Assembly: GCA_023434145.1 (NCBI GenBank)
Contig: JAEYTI010000186.1
Location: forward strand, 1-22,042
Reading direction: 5' to 3'
Length of the DNA: 22,042 nt
From: Chloroflexota bacterium
GTDB taxonomy: Bacteria > Chloroflexota > Anaerolineae > Anaerolineales > Anaerolineaceae
The notes beneath the pieces were generated by a model, which saw only the letters and a program-made list of their open reading frames with translations, did not search any database and had not been told where the DNA came from. Position numbers and translations under genes: made by a program. Within the stretch, counting starts at the first letter, position 1. Every line of letters begins with the position of its first letter. This document shows, piece by piece, positions 1 through 8,600 of the stretch.

Positions 1-366
1 TTGAGCCGGTCCAGCATCCCCTTTGGCGTATCGGTTTTATTCGGTGCGCCGGGGGAAACACCTGAGACGATCGCGGAGACACTGCATGTGCTGGACGACT
101 ATTCGATCCCGCATGGCGTATGGTTTACTGTCGGTGTGTACCTGTGGACGGATTTACAGGAGATCGTGGGGGATTTACGTATAGCGGGGTTGTTGAAGGA
201 TAACCTGGACCTTTTCACGGGCGCCGTCTATCTATCGCCGGCGATATCAAAACCCTACCTTGATGAACTGCTGCCAAAACTGTGTGCTCATCCGGGCTAT
301 CAGGTTCAGGTAAACCATACGAATGGTCCTTGGATCGGTCAGAAAGTTTGCCATCCATTGAACTAG
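1..366 (+). CDS. Radical SAM protein, C-terminal fragment (5' end outside window)
   Basis: The reading frame is open from base 1 and ends in TAG at 366, so only the last 121 residues of a longer protein are present. The stretch GVSVLFGAPGETPETIAET followed by a short helix and a beta strand is typical of the late barrel part of radical SAM enzymes of the B12-binding (BchE-like) type, in which a G-x-P-G-E-T segment near the SAM-binding face is conserved. The tail (CAHPGYQVQVNHTNGPW) also resembles the C-terminus of that group. The CxxxCxxC cluster and any cobalamin domain would lie upstream of the window, so substrate and reaction cannot be stated. The TTG at base 1 is not taken as a real start. 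The next gene follows 44 nt later on the same strand. Confidence 0.7.
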   Translation: MSRSSIPFGVSVLFGAPGETPETIAETLHVLDDYSIPHGVWFTVGVYLWTDLQEIVGDLRIAGLLKDNLDLFTGAVYLSPAISKPYLDELLPKLCAHPGYQVQVNHTNGPWIGQKVCHPLN

Positions 367-410
367 AAGCACCTTCTATCCAAAGGCTGGTTCGCATAAG
401 GAGGATCGCA

Positions 411-674
411 ATGCCAGAATACTATGAGATCAAAATCAAAGGACACCTCGATCCACACTGGTCGGATTGGTTTGCAGGCTTACAGTTGTCGCACCTAGAA
501 GGGAATGAGACTCTGCTTTCTGGCCCGCTACCCGATCAGGCCGCGCTCCACGGGTTGCTCGAACGCATCCGCGACCTGAATATCACTTTGATCTCAGTTA
601 CATGTGCCGGCTCGTCCACCCAGAATTCTACAACTAACCAAACCATATCATACGAGAGAAGAAGAAATGCCTGA
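411..674 (+). CDS. Small conserved-type protein of unknown function (87 aa)
   Basis: The ATG at 411 is chosen because a strong AAGGAGG lies at 398-404, six bases upstream; the longer frame from 282 has no such site and overlaps the radical SAM gene. The protein begins MPEYYEIKIKGHLDPHW and contains a compact segment with GPLPDQAALHGLLERIRDL, which looks like an alpha/beta small domain. Proteins of this look occur in Chloroflexota next to signalling, hydrolase or methyltransferase genes, but I know no assigned function. The last 25 residues are Ser/Thr/Asn-rich and then basic (ERRRNA) and look unlike the well-formed first 62, so the original C-terminus may have been altered. It overlaps the ATG of the next short frame at 667 by 8 nt. 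Confidence 0.65.
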   Translation: MPEYYEIKIKGHLDPHWSDWFAGLQLSHLEGNETLLSGPLPDQAALHGLLERIRDLNITLISVTCAGSSTQNSTTNQTISYERRRNA

Positions 675-791
675 AACACCAACGATCCCTCCATTGACGG
701 TGTAACCTTCGATGTCCAGGGCAACCCAAAAACGGAACAAGTAGAAAAAGCTGTGCAGACGGTAGTAATGGTTAAAGGCCGGCTGTGCTAA
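667..791 (+). pseudogene. Short frameshifted coding remnant
   Basis: An ATG at 667, preceded by a purine-rich GAGAAGAAGAA stretch, opens a 12-codon frame (MPETPTIPPLTV) that ends at 705. From about 690 a different frame reads on without stops to TAA at 789-791 as a plausible peptide (IDGVTFDVQGNPKTEQVEKA then VQTVVMVKGRLC). Joining the two frames near 688-692 would give one 41-residue small protein. This suggests a frameshift mutation, a sequencing or assembly error, or the remains of a larger gene. The peptide is not recognised. The remaining interval to 821 holds only the ribosome binding site of the methyltransferase. Confidence 0.35.
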
Positions 792-821
792 TATGGAAAG
801 AAAAGGAGTGCCATCATTTCT

Positions 822-1637
822 ATGGATCTGGGTGATGCTGCTGCAGATATATTGTTCTCCATGGAACCCCTGAGAAGGCCGATTGTGCAAGCCATGATCA
901 CCTCGTTAAATCTCTCAGAAGGAAGCCACGGGGTGGATACAGGATGCGGAATAGGGCTTCAGACGCTTCTGCTTGCAGAGGCAGCAGGACCGAAAGGGAA
1001 TGTTGTTGGAATAGATTTCTCCCCATCCTTCCTTGAGATTGCCAGAGAGCTGGCCCGACAGGCTGGATTGACGGATCAGGTCTCTTTTCAACATGGCAGT
1101 TGGGACCAGATCCCCTTTGATGACAGCACATTCGACTGGGTATGGAGCCTGGATGCCGCCTGTTATGCGCCGAACGACCCGCTATCAACCATTCACGAGC
1201 TGGCGCGGTTGATCAAGCCGGGGGGTAAGTTAATATTGGGGTACTGGTCATCGCAGTGTCTCCTCCCCGGTTATCCGGCCCTGGAGGCACGCTTGAACGC
1301 CACACCGGCAGGGATCGCGCCCTTTAGGAATGACTCCCCGCCAGCCGCGCATTTTCTTTACACGCTCGACTGGATGCAGCAAGCAGGCCTGGTGAATACA
1401 CGAACGGAAACATTCGTTCAGACGCATTCTGCCCCCCTGGCTCCTGACCTGCGAAAAGCGCTGGCCATGCTGTTCGATATGCGTTGGGGTATGGCTGAGC
1501 ATGATATTTCTGTAGAGGATTGGCAGGCTTACCTGCGCCTGTGCCGGGAAGAGTCACCCGAATATATTTTGGACAGGCCCGGTTATACTGCTTTTTTCAC
1601 CTATTCTGTTTTCTGTGGATCTATTCCCGAGGGTTGA
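822..1637 (+). CDS. Class I SAM-dependent methyltransferase
   Basis: The 271-aa protein has the Methyltransf_11/25-type Rossmann core. Motif I is HGVDTGCGIG at residues 36-45, the acidic residue ending strand 2 is D65 in VVGIDFS, FDWVWSLDA at about 104-112 forms strand 4, and LARLIKPGGKLIL at 127-139 is the usual post-motif. It would transfer a methyl group from S-adenosylmethionine to a small molecule in the cytoplasm; the acceptor cannot be read from the sequence. The length fits the family. The ATG at 822 is the first start after an in-frame stop at 789-791, with AAAGGAG at 802-808. The downstream hydrolase starts 3 nt after the stop, so the two are probably translated from one message. 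Confidence 0.85.
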   Translation: MDLGDAAADILFSMEPLRRPIVQAMITSLNLSEGSHGVDTGCGIGLQTLLLAEAAGPKGNVVGIDFSPSFLEIARELARQAGLTDQVSFQHGSWDQIPFDDSTFDWVWSLDAACYAPNDPLSTIHELARLIKPGGKLILGYWSSQCLLPGYPALEARLNATPAGIAPFRNDSPPAAHFLYTLDWMQQAGLVNTRTETFVQTHSAPLAPDLRKALAMLFDMRWGMAEHDISVEDWQAYLRLCREESPEYILDRPGYTAFFTYSVFCGSIPEG

Positions 1638-1640
1638 AAG

Positions 1641-2657
1641 ATGAACGATCTTTTCATAATCCTGGCCAGTGTCTTTGTAATGGCGATCATAGTTGTGGCA
1701 GCTCGCTATACGCGGGAAATCAAAGCTGCCCACCAGCGCCTGAACAGTCTGGGCAGCCAGGTGATCGAAACGGCATGCGGTCCAATCGAGTTCGCTCGAA
1801 TAGGGGAAGGCAGCCCGGTCCTGATCGTGCACGGCGCATTGGGTGGCTTTGACCAGGGTTTATTTCTAGCGCGTAGTATCGACATCCCCAACATCCAGAT
1901 CATTTCTGTCTCACGCTTCGGCTTTCTGCGCTCACCGGTGCCGACAGGCGCAACACTCGACACACAGGCTGACGCTTTCGCAGCCCTGCTCGATGCTCTG
2001 GAGATCCAAAAGGCGGCGGTTTTCGCCGTCTCGGCTGGCTCCACCTCGGCGATCCGCTTTGCTGCGCGCCACCCGCAGCGCGTCTCGGCACTCGTCTTAT
2101 TCGGCCCCGATGCCCCAGGAGAGACGTATATGTCGCTGCCGCCCCGTTTTTTGGCCAACATACTCTTCGGGAACGATTTTGTGTACTGGGCGATAATCAA
2201 GGGTTTCGGAAAGAAGATGCAAACGGCTACGGGCCTGGTGCCTAAGGGATATACGCTCACCCCGGAATATGCGGCCCTGGTCAACAAGGTTCAGATCGGC
2301 AGCCTGCCCGTCAGCCGGCGAATGGATGGCTGGGATTTTGAAACGTATACCTGTGAGAAAGAATTCAGAGCGTCCGTAACCCCTGCCAGCCCGTATCCCC
2401 TATCAAAAATCGAGACACCGGTACTGGTCATCATGGCGGAAGACGATCCGATTTCGCTCCCCGCCAATGTGCGCGCATTGGCAGAGCAAATGCCCAATGC
2501 GCGCCTGTACGCTGTGCCGGATGGCGGACACTTTCTCTTTGGACATGCCAAAGAAGCCAATGCCGAGATTGCACAGTTCCTGCACCGCTACATGGTTGAC
2601 CCAGAAAAGGCAGCCGATGGAAATTTTTATCCGCTCAACGCAGAGGATAACCGATGA
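1641..2657 (+). CDS. Alpha/beta hydrolase with N-terminal membrane anchor
   Basis: This 338-aa protein starts with a hydrophobic helix (residues 4-21, LFIILASVFVMAIIVVAA) that should act as a membrane anchor or uncleaved signal. The rest is an alpha/beta hydrolase: oxyanion-loop region HGALGG at 64-69, nucleophile elbow AVSAGS with Ser131, acid in AEDDP (D268 or D269) and His297 in GGHF. The elbow deviates from the standard G-x-S-x-G because the first glycine is alanine. The cap region (about 155-250) is large. It could be an esterase, lipase or C-C hydrolase; nothing points to a substrate. Its stop overlaps the start of the second hydrolase by 4 nt (ATGA), implying translational coupling. 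Confidence 0.8.
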   Translation: MNDLFIILASVFVMAIIVVAARYTREIKAAHQRLNSLGSQVIETACGPIEFARIGEGSPVLIVHGALGGFDQGLFLARSIDIPNIQIISVSRFGFLRSPVPTGATLDTQADAFAALLDALEIQKAAVFAVSAGSTSAIRFAARHPQRVSALVLFGPDAPGETYMSLPPRFLANILFGNDFVYWAIIKGFGKKMQTATGLVPKGYTLTPEYAALVNKVQIGSLPVSRRMDGWDFETYTCEKEFRASVTPASPYPLSKIETPVLVIMAEDDPISLPANVRALAEQMPNARLYAVPDGGHFLFGHAKEANAEIAQFLHRYMVDPEKAADGNFYPLNAEDNR

Positions 2658-3508
2658 CAAAAATATCGATCCGGGGCATTTCCCTGAACACAAAAATTAT
2701 GGGGCGGGGAACTCCGCTGGCGCTGATGCACGGTGGGCCGGGCGCGGACCTCTACACCATGCTGGCATTTAAGCCATTAGCCGATCAATTCACCCTGATC
2801 TTCTATGACCACCGCTGCAATGGGCGCTCAGAGGGGGCGGACGTCTCGAGTCTGACCTGGGAGAACCTGACTGCCGACGCGGACGCGCTGCGTGAGAAAC
2901 TGGGTTTTGAAAAGTGGGCTGTGCTCGGACATTCTTTTGGCGGTTATGTTGCCCTCGAGTATGCGCTGCGTTATCCCGACCGGCTGTCGGCCCTGGTACT
3001 GGTCGATACAGGCGGCGACAGCCGTTGGGCGCAGGAGAAAGCTCCTGAGGTTCTGGCGCAGCGCGGGTACAGCCCGGAAATGGTGAACCTCGCCCGCCGT
3101 TTCTTGAACGGCCAGATTGAGCCCCGCGAGATGTTCCCGGACCTGATGAAGTTAGGCAAGGCTTACACCTACCACATCTCCCCAGGGCAGATCCCGCATA
3201 TGATTTTCACAGGTTTGCAGACGAAGCTGAGACCCGAAGCCCTGATCTACGGCGCAACACATTTCCTCAAGGGTTGGACCGTTATGGACCGCCTCAATGA
3301 GATCAAAGTACCCACACTGATTCTGGCGGGGCGTGAAGATTTTCAGTTTCCGCCCGAACACCAGCAAGAACTTGCCGCCGGTATACCCAACGCCCGCCTG
3401 GTGATTCTTGATCAGGCCGGACATAACGTACATGATGAGCAGCCAGCCGAAGTTCAACGGGTAGTGAGAAACTTTCTTGCAAACGCCAATGCTGGCAGCG
3501 CCGTATAA
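2654..3508 (+). CDS. Alpha/beta hydrolase, proline-iminopeptidase-like
   Basis: The 284-aa cytosolic hydrolase carries HGGPG at 26-30, a signature shared by proline iminopeptidases and related hydrolases, the nucleophile elbow GHSFGG with Ser94, catalytic Asp229 in AGREDF and His257 in QAGHNVHDEQP. All triad positions are intact. The HGGPG loop supports peptidase S33-type chemistry (release of an N-terminal residue) or hydrolysis of small amides and esters, but many members of this group act on other substrates. The start ATG overlaps the stop of the preceding hydrolase. The pair of neighbouring but quite different hydrolases behind a methyltransferase suggests processing of a small molecule or detoxification; this is inference only. 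Confidence 0.85.
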   Translation: MTKISIRGISLNTKIMGRGTPLALMHGGPGADLYTMLAFKPLADQFTLIFYDHRCNGRSEGADVSSLTWENLTADADALREKLGFEKWAVLGHSFGGYVALEYALRYPDRLSALVLVDTGGDSRWAQEKAPEVLAQRGYSPEMVNLARRFLNGQIEPREMFPDLMKLGKAYTYHISPGQIPHMIFTGLQTKLRPEALIYGATHFLKGWTVMDRLNEIKVPTLILAGREDFQFPPEHQQELAAGIPNARLVILDQAGHNVHDEQPAEVQRVVRNFLANANAGSAV

Positions 3509-3557
3509 CTGAATTATTTTCTTTCTGACTTCAAAAAACGATATCGGAAGGCGTCTC

Positions 3558-5069
3558 ATGAACACGAAGAAAATTCTACTCGGGTCTTTGTTGGCTGGTG
3601 GATTGTTAGCGCTTTTCCGCCTGGCATCTGGCAGGGCTTTCTTTGCAAAACCAGCTTCCAAACTCTCTGTTTCTACTGCCATAGACGCTTATATAGAAGA
3701 GCAGATGCGCCGCCTGCACATTCCGGGAATATCCCTGGCCATCATCGAGGGCGACCGGATTGCATATACACGCGGCTTCGGCCAGGCCCAGCCCGGAGGA
3801 GAAGCGCCCTCCCCCCAAACGCCTTTCTTCATCGGCTCGCTGACCAAATCGATCACCGCCCTGGCGGTGATGCAGCTCGCCGAGGCGGGCAAGATCGAAC
3901 TGGATGCCCCGGTACAGCGCTACCTGCCCTGGTTTCGTGTGGCGGATCCACAAGCTTCAGCCCAAATTTCTGTGCGCCAACTCCTCAACCAGACCAGCGG
4001 CCTATCAGCAGTGGCGGGGTCGATTGCTCTGGCGGTTTGCGACGACCACCCGCATGCCACCGAGCACCAGGCACGGGCCCTCTCGACCCTCAAGCTGAAC
4101 CATCCGCCCGGATCGAAGTGGGAATACAGCAACCTGAACTACAACATCCTGGGGCTGATCATCGAGGTCGTCAGCGGCGAATCGTACGCTGAAACCATCC
4201 AAAGCCACATCTTTGACCCCCTGGAGATGTGCCACAGCTATACCTCCAGGAAAGAGGCCAAACCCAATGGCCTGGCGATGGGGCACCGGCACTGGTTCAG
4301 CCTGCCCTTCCCGGCCCGGAATCTGCCCATTCCCCAGGGCTCGCTTCCTTCTGGCCAGCTGATCTCCAGCGCGGAAGACATGGCCCATTACCTGATTGCC
4401 CATCTCAACGGGGGATGCTTTGGGGATGCGCAAATCCTTTCTGCGGCAGGTATCCAGGAACTGCACCGCGGGGCAGCCGAATTTTCGATGGGGAGAGCCC
4501 CGGCCGGGCGGTATGCCATGGGTTGGTTCGATATGGATATCGGCCAAACGAAAACCTTCTCCCACAGCGGCAACGTTCCGGACTTTTCGGCCTTTATGGC
4601 GCTCCTACCTGAGCAGAAGAGAGGCGTGGTATTGCTCATCAATGCCGACCCGTATGGACTGCCCCTCGTCACGGAGGAGGTTGGGACGGGATTGTTGGCT
4701 TTGCTGGCGGGTCAGCAGCCTCCTCCGATCAAGCTGGACTTTATTCAGTGGATCATGCGTCTCCTGCCGCTGATCCCTATTCTCCAAATTGTGGACGTCT
4801 TCGCGACCCTGCGGTCTATACGCAATTGGAGCAGGTATCCTCAGCTTCGTCCGAGCGGTGGACGGGTAGGGTGGAAACATATTCTGCCTGCGCTGATCCC
4901 AAACCTGGCGCTCGCGGCTCTCTTGGGTTACTTGCGATCCAGCGGTCTATTGGGCTTTATCCAGCTCTTCATGCCCGACCTGGCCTGGATCACCCGGATA
5001 TGCGGTGGTTTCGGCGGGATATGGGCCTTCTTGCGCACCGGATTGATCCTCAAAGCCTTGCGAAAATAA
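3558..5069 (+). CDS. Serine hydrolase, beta-lactamase/PBP class C family, with C-terminal membrane helices
   Basis: This 503-aa protein has an N-terminal hydrophobic anchor or signal (residues 6-22), then a class C beta-lactamase-like domain at about 38-380: SLTK with nucleophile Ser94 and Lys97, YSN at 190-192 and HSG at 336-338 in place of the KTG box. The HxG variant is common in esterases and D-aminopeptidases of this family. About 120 further residues hold two to three membrane segments (roughly 395-415, 442-462, 478-500), a layout typical of the Gram-positive and Chloroflexi membrane-bound esterase/peptidase branch. The catalytic domain probably faces outside. True beta-lactam resistance is not implied. 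The start ATG at 3558 has GGAAGG upstream; the gap to the previous gene is 49 nt. Confidence 0.88.
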   Translation: MNTKKILLGSLLAGGLLALFRLASGRAFFAKPASKLSVSTAIDAYIEEQMRRLHIPGISLAIIEGDRIAYTRGFGQAQPGGEAPSPQTPFFIGSLTKSITALAVMQLAEAGKIELDAPVQRYLPWFRVADPQASAQISVRQLLNQTSGLSAVAGSIALAVCDDHPHATEHQARALSTLKLNHPPGSKWEYSNLNYNILGLIIEVVSGESYAETIQSHIFDPLEMCHSYTSRKEAKPNGLAMGHRHWFSLPFPARNLPIPQGSLPSGQLISSAEDMAHYLIAHLNGGCFGDAQILSAAGIQELHRGAAEFSMGRAPAGRYAMGWFDMDIGQTKTFSHSGNVPDFSAFMALLPEQKRGVVLLINADPYGLPLVTEEVGTGLLALLAGQQPPPIKLDFIQWIMRLLPLIPILQIVDVFATLRSIRNWSRYPQLRPSGGRVGWKHILPALIPNLALAALLGYLRSSGLLGFIQLFMPDLAWITRICGGFGGIWAFLRTGLILKALRK

Positions 5070-5088
5070 ATGCCAGGAGGGTCTTCCC

Positions 5089-5688
5089 ATGATAAAGGCC
5101 ATCACCAGAGACGACGCCCAGTATGCCTTTAAACTCGTCAAAACGATTTGTACCGAGGTGGGGCCTGGCAAGCCGGGCAGTTCTCAAGAAAAGGAATTTG
5201 TTGATCGATTTCTCAAGCAAGGGCGATCCCAGAATGTGATTGGTTCGCTGCGCAAGCCCGGAACCAAAACAGTCAAACGGTTACTCATTAGCCTCGGCAC
5301 CAATCCGGTGCTGCTGTTGGTCGTGCTGGCGCTCGGATCACTGCTAGCAGTCTGCCTTGGGCTGATCCTGGGCGTGATCTCGAAGGATATTCCCTCTATG
5401 TTTGCCACGATCAAAGGCCTGATGCTGCTGCTCTATGCGCCTGGGATTATCTACGCCATCCCGCAGGTCCCGCAGTGGATTGCGAAGGTCTTCCCTACAT
5501 ACTACATCTTCCACCCGGTGATCCAGATCACGCAGAACAGCGCCAATGCAGCAGAGATAATGTGGGAAATGGCTGTGTTGATCGGCCTGATCTTGTTGGT
5601 AATGCTGGGGTGTTTTTCAGTTAAGAACCGGCAATTCCCGGCAGAAATAAATGTAATAGAGGCGAACCTTTTCGATCGCATGAATTGA
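5089..5688 (+). CDS. Chimeric ORF: M28-like peptidase N-terminus fused to ABC-2 permease C-terminus
   Basis: The 199-aa frame starts at ATG 5089 behind a good GGAGG and reads through two unrelated pieces. Residues 1 to about 42 (QYAFKLVKTICTEVGPG then KPGSSQEKEF) look like the start of an M28-type zinc aminopeptidase found in Chloroflexota, without any catalytic region. From about residue 62 onward it looks like the C-terminal half of an ABC-2 transporter permease, with membrane segments at about 73-97, 105-125 and 156-176 and the usual loop PQWIAKVFPTYYIFHPV. No ATPase gene accompanies it. The simplest reading is a deletion that fused the 5' end of one gene to the 3' end of another. Whether it is expressed as a working membrane protein is doubtful. 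Confidence 0.6.
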   Translation: MIKAITRDDAQYAFKLVKTICTEVGPGKPGSSQEKEFVDRFLKQGRSQNVIGSLRKPGTKTVKRLLISLGTNPVLLLVVLALGSLLAVCLGLILGVISKDIPSMFATIKGLMLLLYAPGIIYAIPQVPQWIAKVFPTYYIFHPVIQITQNSANAAEIMWEMAVLIGLILLVMLGCFSVKNRQFPAEINVIEANLFDRMN

Positions 5689-5695
5689 TCCATTT

Positions 5696-8600
5696 TCACT
5701 TATTTACCGTCCCCCAAGGAATGTCTAGAAAAACCTGCTCATCGTCACTGATACCGGCCTCCCGGTAAACGAGGCTGTTGGGATCGACCGCAGTGTTATC
5801 GCGTCGATATGTGAGGCGCAAACGGTTCTGCGCTTCAGAAATCAAGGAGCCTGTTCCATCAGGGATCAGCAGGAATAAGCCGGTGCCGTCCGATTTGCGC
5901 AGCACGCGAACGCTGCCAACCCCCGTATATAGGGTTTCGGGTAGGAAGCGCCGGGTATGCCCTGCCTGGTTGTTCGAATCTACCAGCCGCAAATCTACTC
6001 CAGCCGCCGGGAAGCGCGCCTGCCCGCTTTCCTCAAGCGAGGCGACAAAGCGGTTGTCCGTATTGGGTTCTTCCGGTGGGGCGTCCAACAGATTGCCCGC
6101 GTACACCCGCAGGCGCGAACCGGCAGGCAGCCGTTCCTCCTCTTGAAATACGTAATAGGTGCGCCAGGCAAACTCCTCCAGGCGAACTTCGAGGAAGCGA
6201 GCCCCGGCGTTGCCCCAGCAGTACAGGCCGATTTTCCCCATCGCAAGATCTTGATCTTCCACGGAAACCAGTTCAACTCCATCAAGGTACACTGTAAGCT
6301 GGCTGCCGATGCAGTCGATTGTCGTCAGGTAGGGTCGGCCCTGAACATACTGCTCACTGTCTTGCCAAAGGATGGTTACCGCCCCCGCCACTTTTTTGAT
6401 CAGGCGGCGGTAGCTTCGATCACGATCCATCGAGAAGCGATAGTAATTGTCTTCATCCTGGTATCGGAACATCAAGCCAATCGCGTCATTGTCGTCGGAA
6501 ATCCACTGCACGCTCACGCGGTAATCGCTCCATTCGGCGCTGCCCGCCAGGGCATGCGTGCCCGGCTTGTCCGCAACCGATCCATCCAACGATCCGCCCC
6601 AGATATTGGCGGTCTGGCGCAGTTCACCTCCGCTGAAAGACCATAAGGAGGGAACTTCCTGATCGCCTTCGTCTACAAACTGCCAGCGCCCCGGAACTTC
6701 GGTATCAAAAGAATCCTCCAGCAGCCAATTGTCAGAAACCAGGTTGACCGGGTAGAACCCAACCCCCGAAAAGCGAGCGTCTTCGTTCGCCCAGCAGTAT
6801 AGACCAATCTGCCCCGCGGCAAGGTCGCCGTCTTCGACCGCGAAGAGTGGCACGCCATCCAGGTAGCCGCGCAATACAGATCCCTTCATTATGATTTCCA
6901 CCCTGTAGGTCCGGTCCAGCGCATATGCCTGATCGTCTTCCCACAGCACGGTGAAGGTGCCGCCCACGTTTTTCACCAGTCGCCGGTAACTACGCTCATT
7001 GTCCATCGAGAAGCGGTAGTAGTTATTCGTATCGGCATAGCGGAAGAGCACGCCGATCGCATCATTGTCCACAGCGCGCAAGTTGACCGTCAGAACACCA
7101 TCATCCCAGGCAGGATCACCAGCCACGATATGGGTTCCCTGCTTCTCTATTTGGCTGGGGTCTACGGGCAGCGAGTGGATATTGCTGGTCTGGCGCAGTT
7201 CGCCGTCGACAACCGCCCAACTGGATGGCACGGACTGCGTACCTTCATCCACGATCGTCCAGGCACTGATATCGCCCAATCCAAAGCGATCGCGGAACAA
7301 GGCCCAGGCCTCGAGCGGCAGTTGACGTACTTCCACCTTCTCGAAGCGCAACCCATTGTTCCCCCAACTGTACAGTCCGATCTTTCCCGCCGTGTGCGCG
7401 CTATCGCTCACCGAGAACAACCGCGATCCGCCGAAATACCCGCTCAAGCGCGTTCCGGCCACATCCAGGGTGAGGGTAAAGGGTTCTCCCACGGTATACC
7501 CTCCGGCCTGCTCCCACAGGGTGGTATAAACCCCGTTCTCCTTCTTCACCAAGCGGCGGTAATTGCGCTGCTGATCGACCGACAGGCGATAGTAGTTGTC
7601 TTCGTCGACATAGCGAACGACAATTCCGGCTGCGTCATCGTCATCCGAGCGAAGGCGCACTTGCAGTCGATAATTATCCCAGGTGCTTTCCCCCGCCACA
7701 GCCAGCGTTCCCTCTTTCGACGCGTCCGCCAGGGCCGAGCTGTCATAGATGTTCGATGTTTGCAGCAGCGATCCGCTCTTCTGCTGCCAGATGGAGGGGC
7801 CGGAGATTGTGCCTGTGTCGAGAATGGTCCACGGACCCATGCGGCGTGTCAGATCGGTGACGATGATGCGCTCGAAATTGGCGTCCGTGTTGGCCCAACT
7901 GTAAAAGCCCACCGCCCCACGGCGCAGGTCCGGGTCGTGCACATCGAACAACAACGCTCCGTCCAGGTAAGCGGTCAGGCGCGAACCCACAAGGCGGAGC
8001 GTCAGGTCGTAGCTTTGGCCAACGACGAACGGCACGGCGTCCTGCCATAAGAGGGTCACCGTACTGCCCACCTTCTTGATCAGGCGGCGGTTGCTCTCCT
8101 GGCGGTTCATTGCAAAGCGGTAGTAGTTGTCGTCATCCTGGTAGCGGAAAAGCACGCCCAGCGCATCATTGTCCGTCGAGTGCAGGCGAACGGAGAACAG
8201 AATGTCACCCCATGCCCCGCTGCCTTCCACGGCGTACGTTCCCGGGCGCTCCAGTCCCCCGCCAGGGATGTGAATGTTGGACGTCTGGCGCAAGAGCCCG
8301 CCAGAGGCCGACCACTGCGAGGGGGCTGATGCAGCGCCGGGAGCATCAACAATGGACAGCCCGCTCATATCGGCAAAGGCGGGCTGCCACAGGAGGGGCG
8401 ACAGATCGAGCGCTTCCACTTCCAGTTTTTCAAAGAATGCGCCCTGGTTGGCCCAACAATAGAAGCCCACCTGCCCGCTGCGCAGCGATCCATCACCCAC
8501 GCTGAACAGGAATTGGTTTCCCAGGAAGCCGATCAGACGGTCGTTATGCAGTTCGATTATCAGATCATAGGGTTGGTCCAGGTCATAGATAACACTATCT

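Noticed and set aside
282..410. Longer N-terminus for the 87-aa protein
   Set aside because: It overlaps the radical SAM gene, and the strong AAGGAGG points to the ATG at 411.
3558..5069. True beta-lactamase resistance gene
   Set aside because: The HSG in place of KTG and the C-terminal membrane helices fit the esterase/peptidase branch of the family better.
7130..8050. A 306-codon + strand frame across the repeat region
   Set aside because: It consists of repeated antisense readings of the same LamG-like units and has no independent support.
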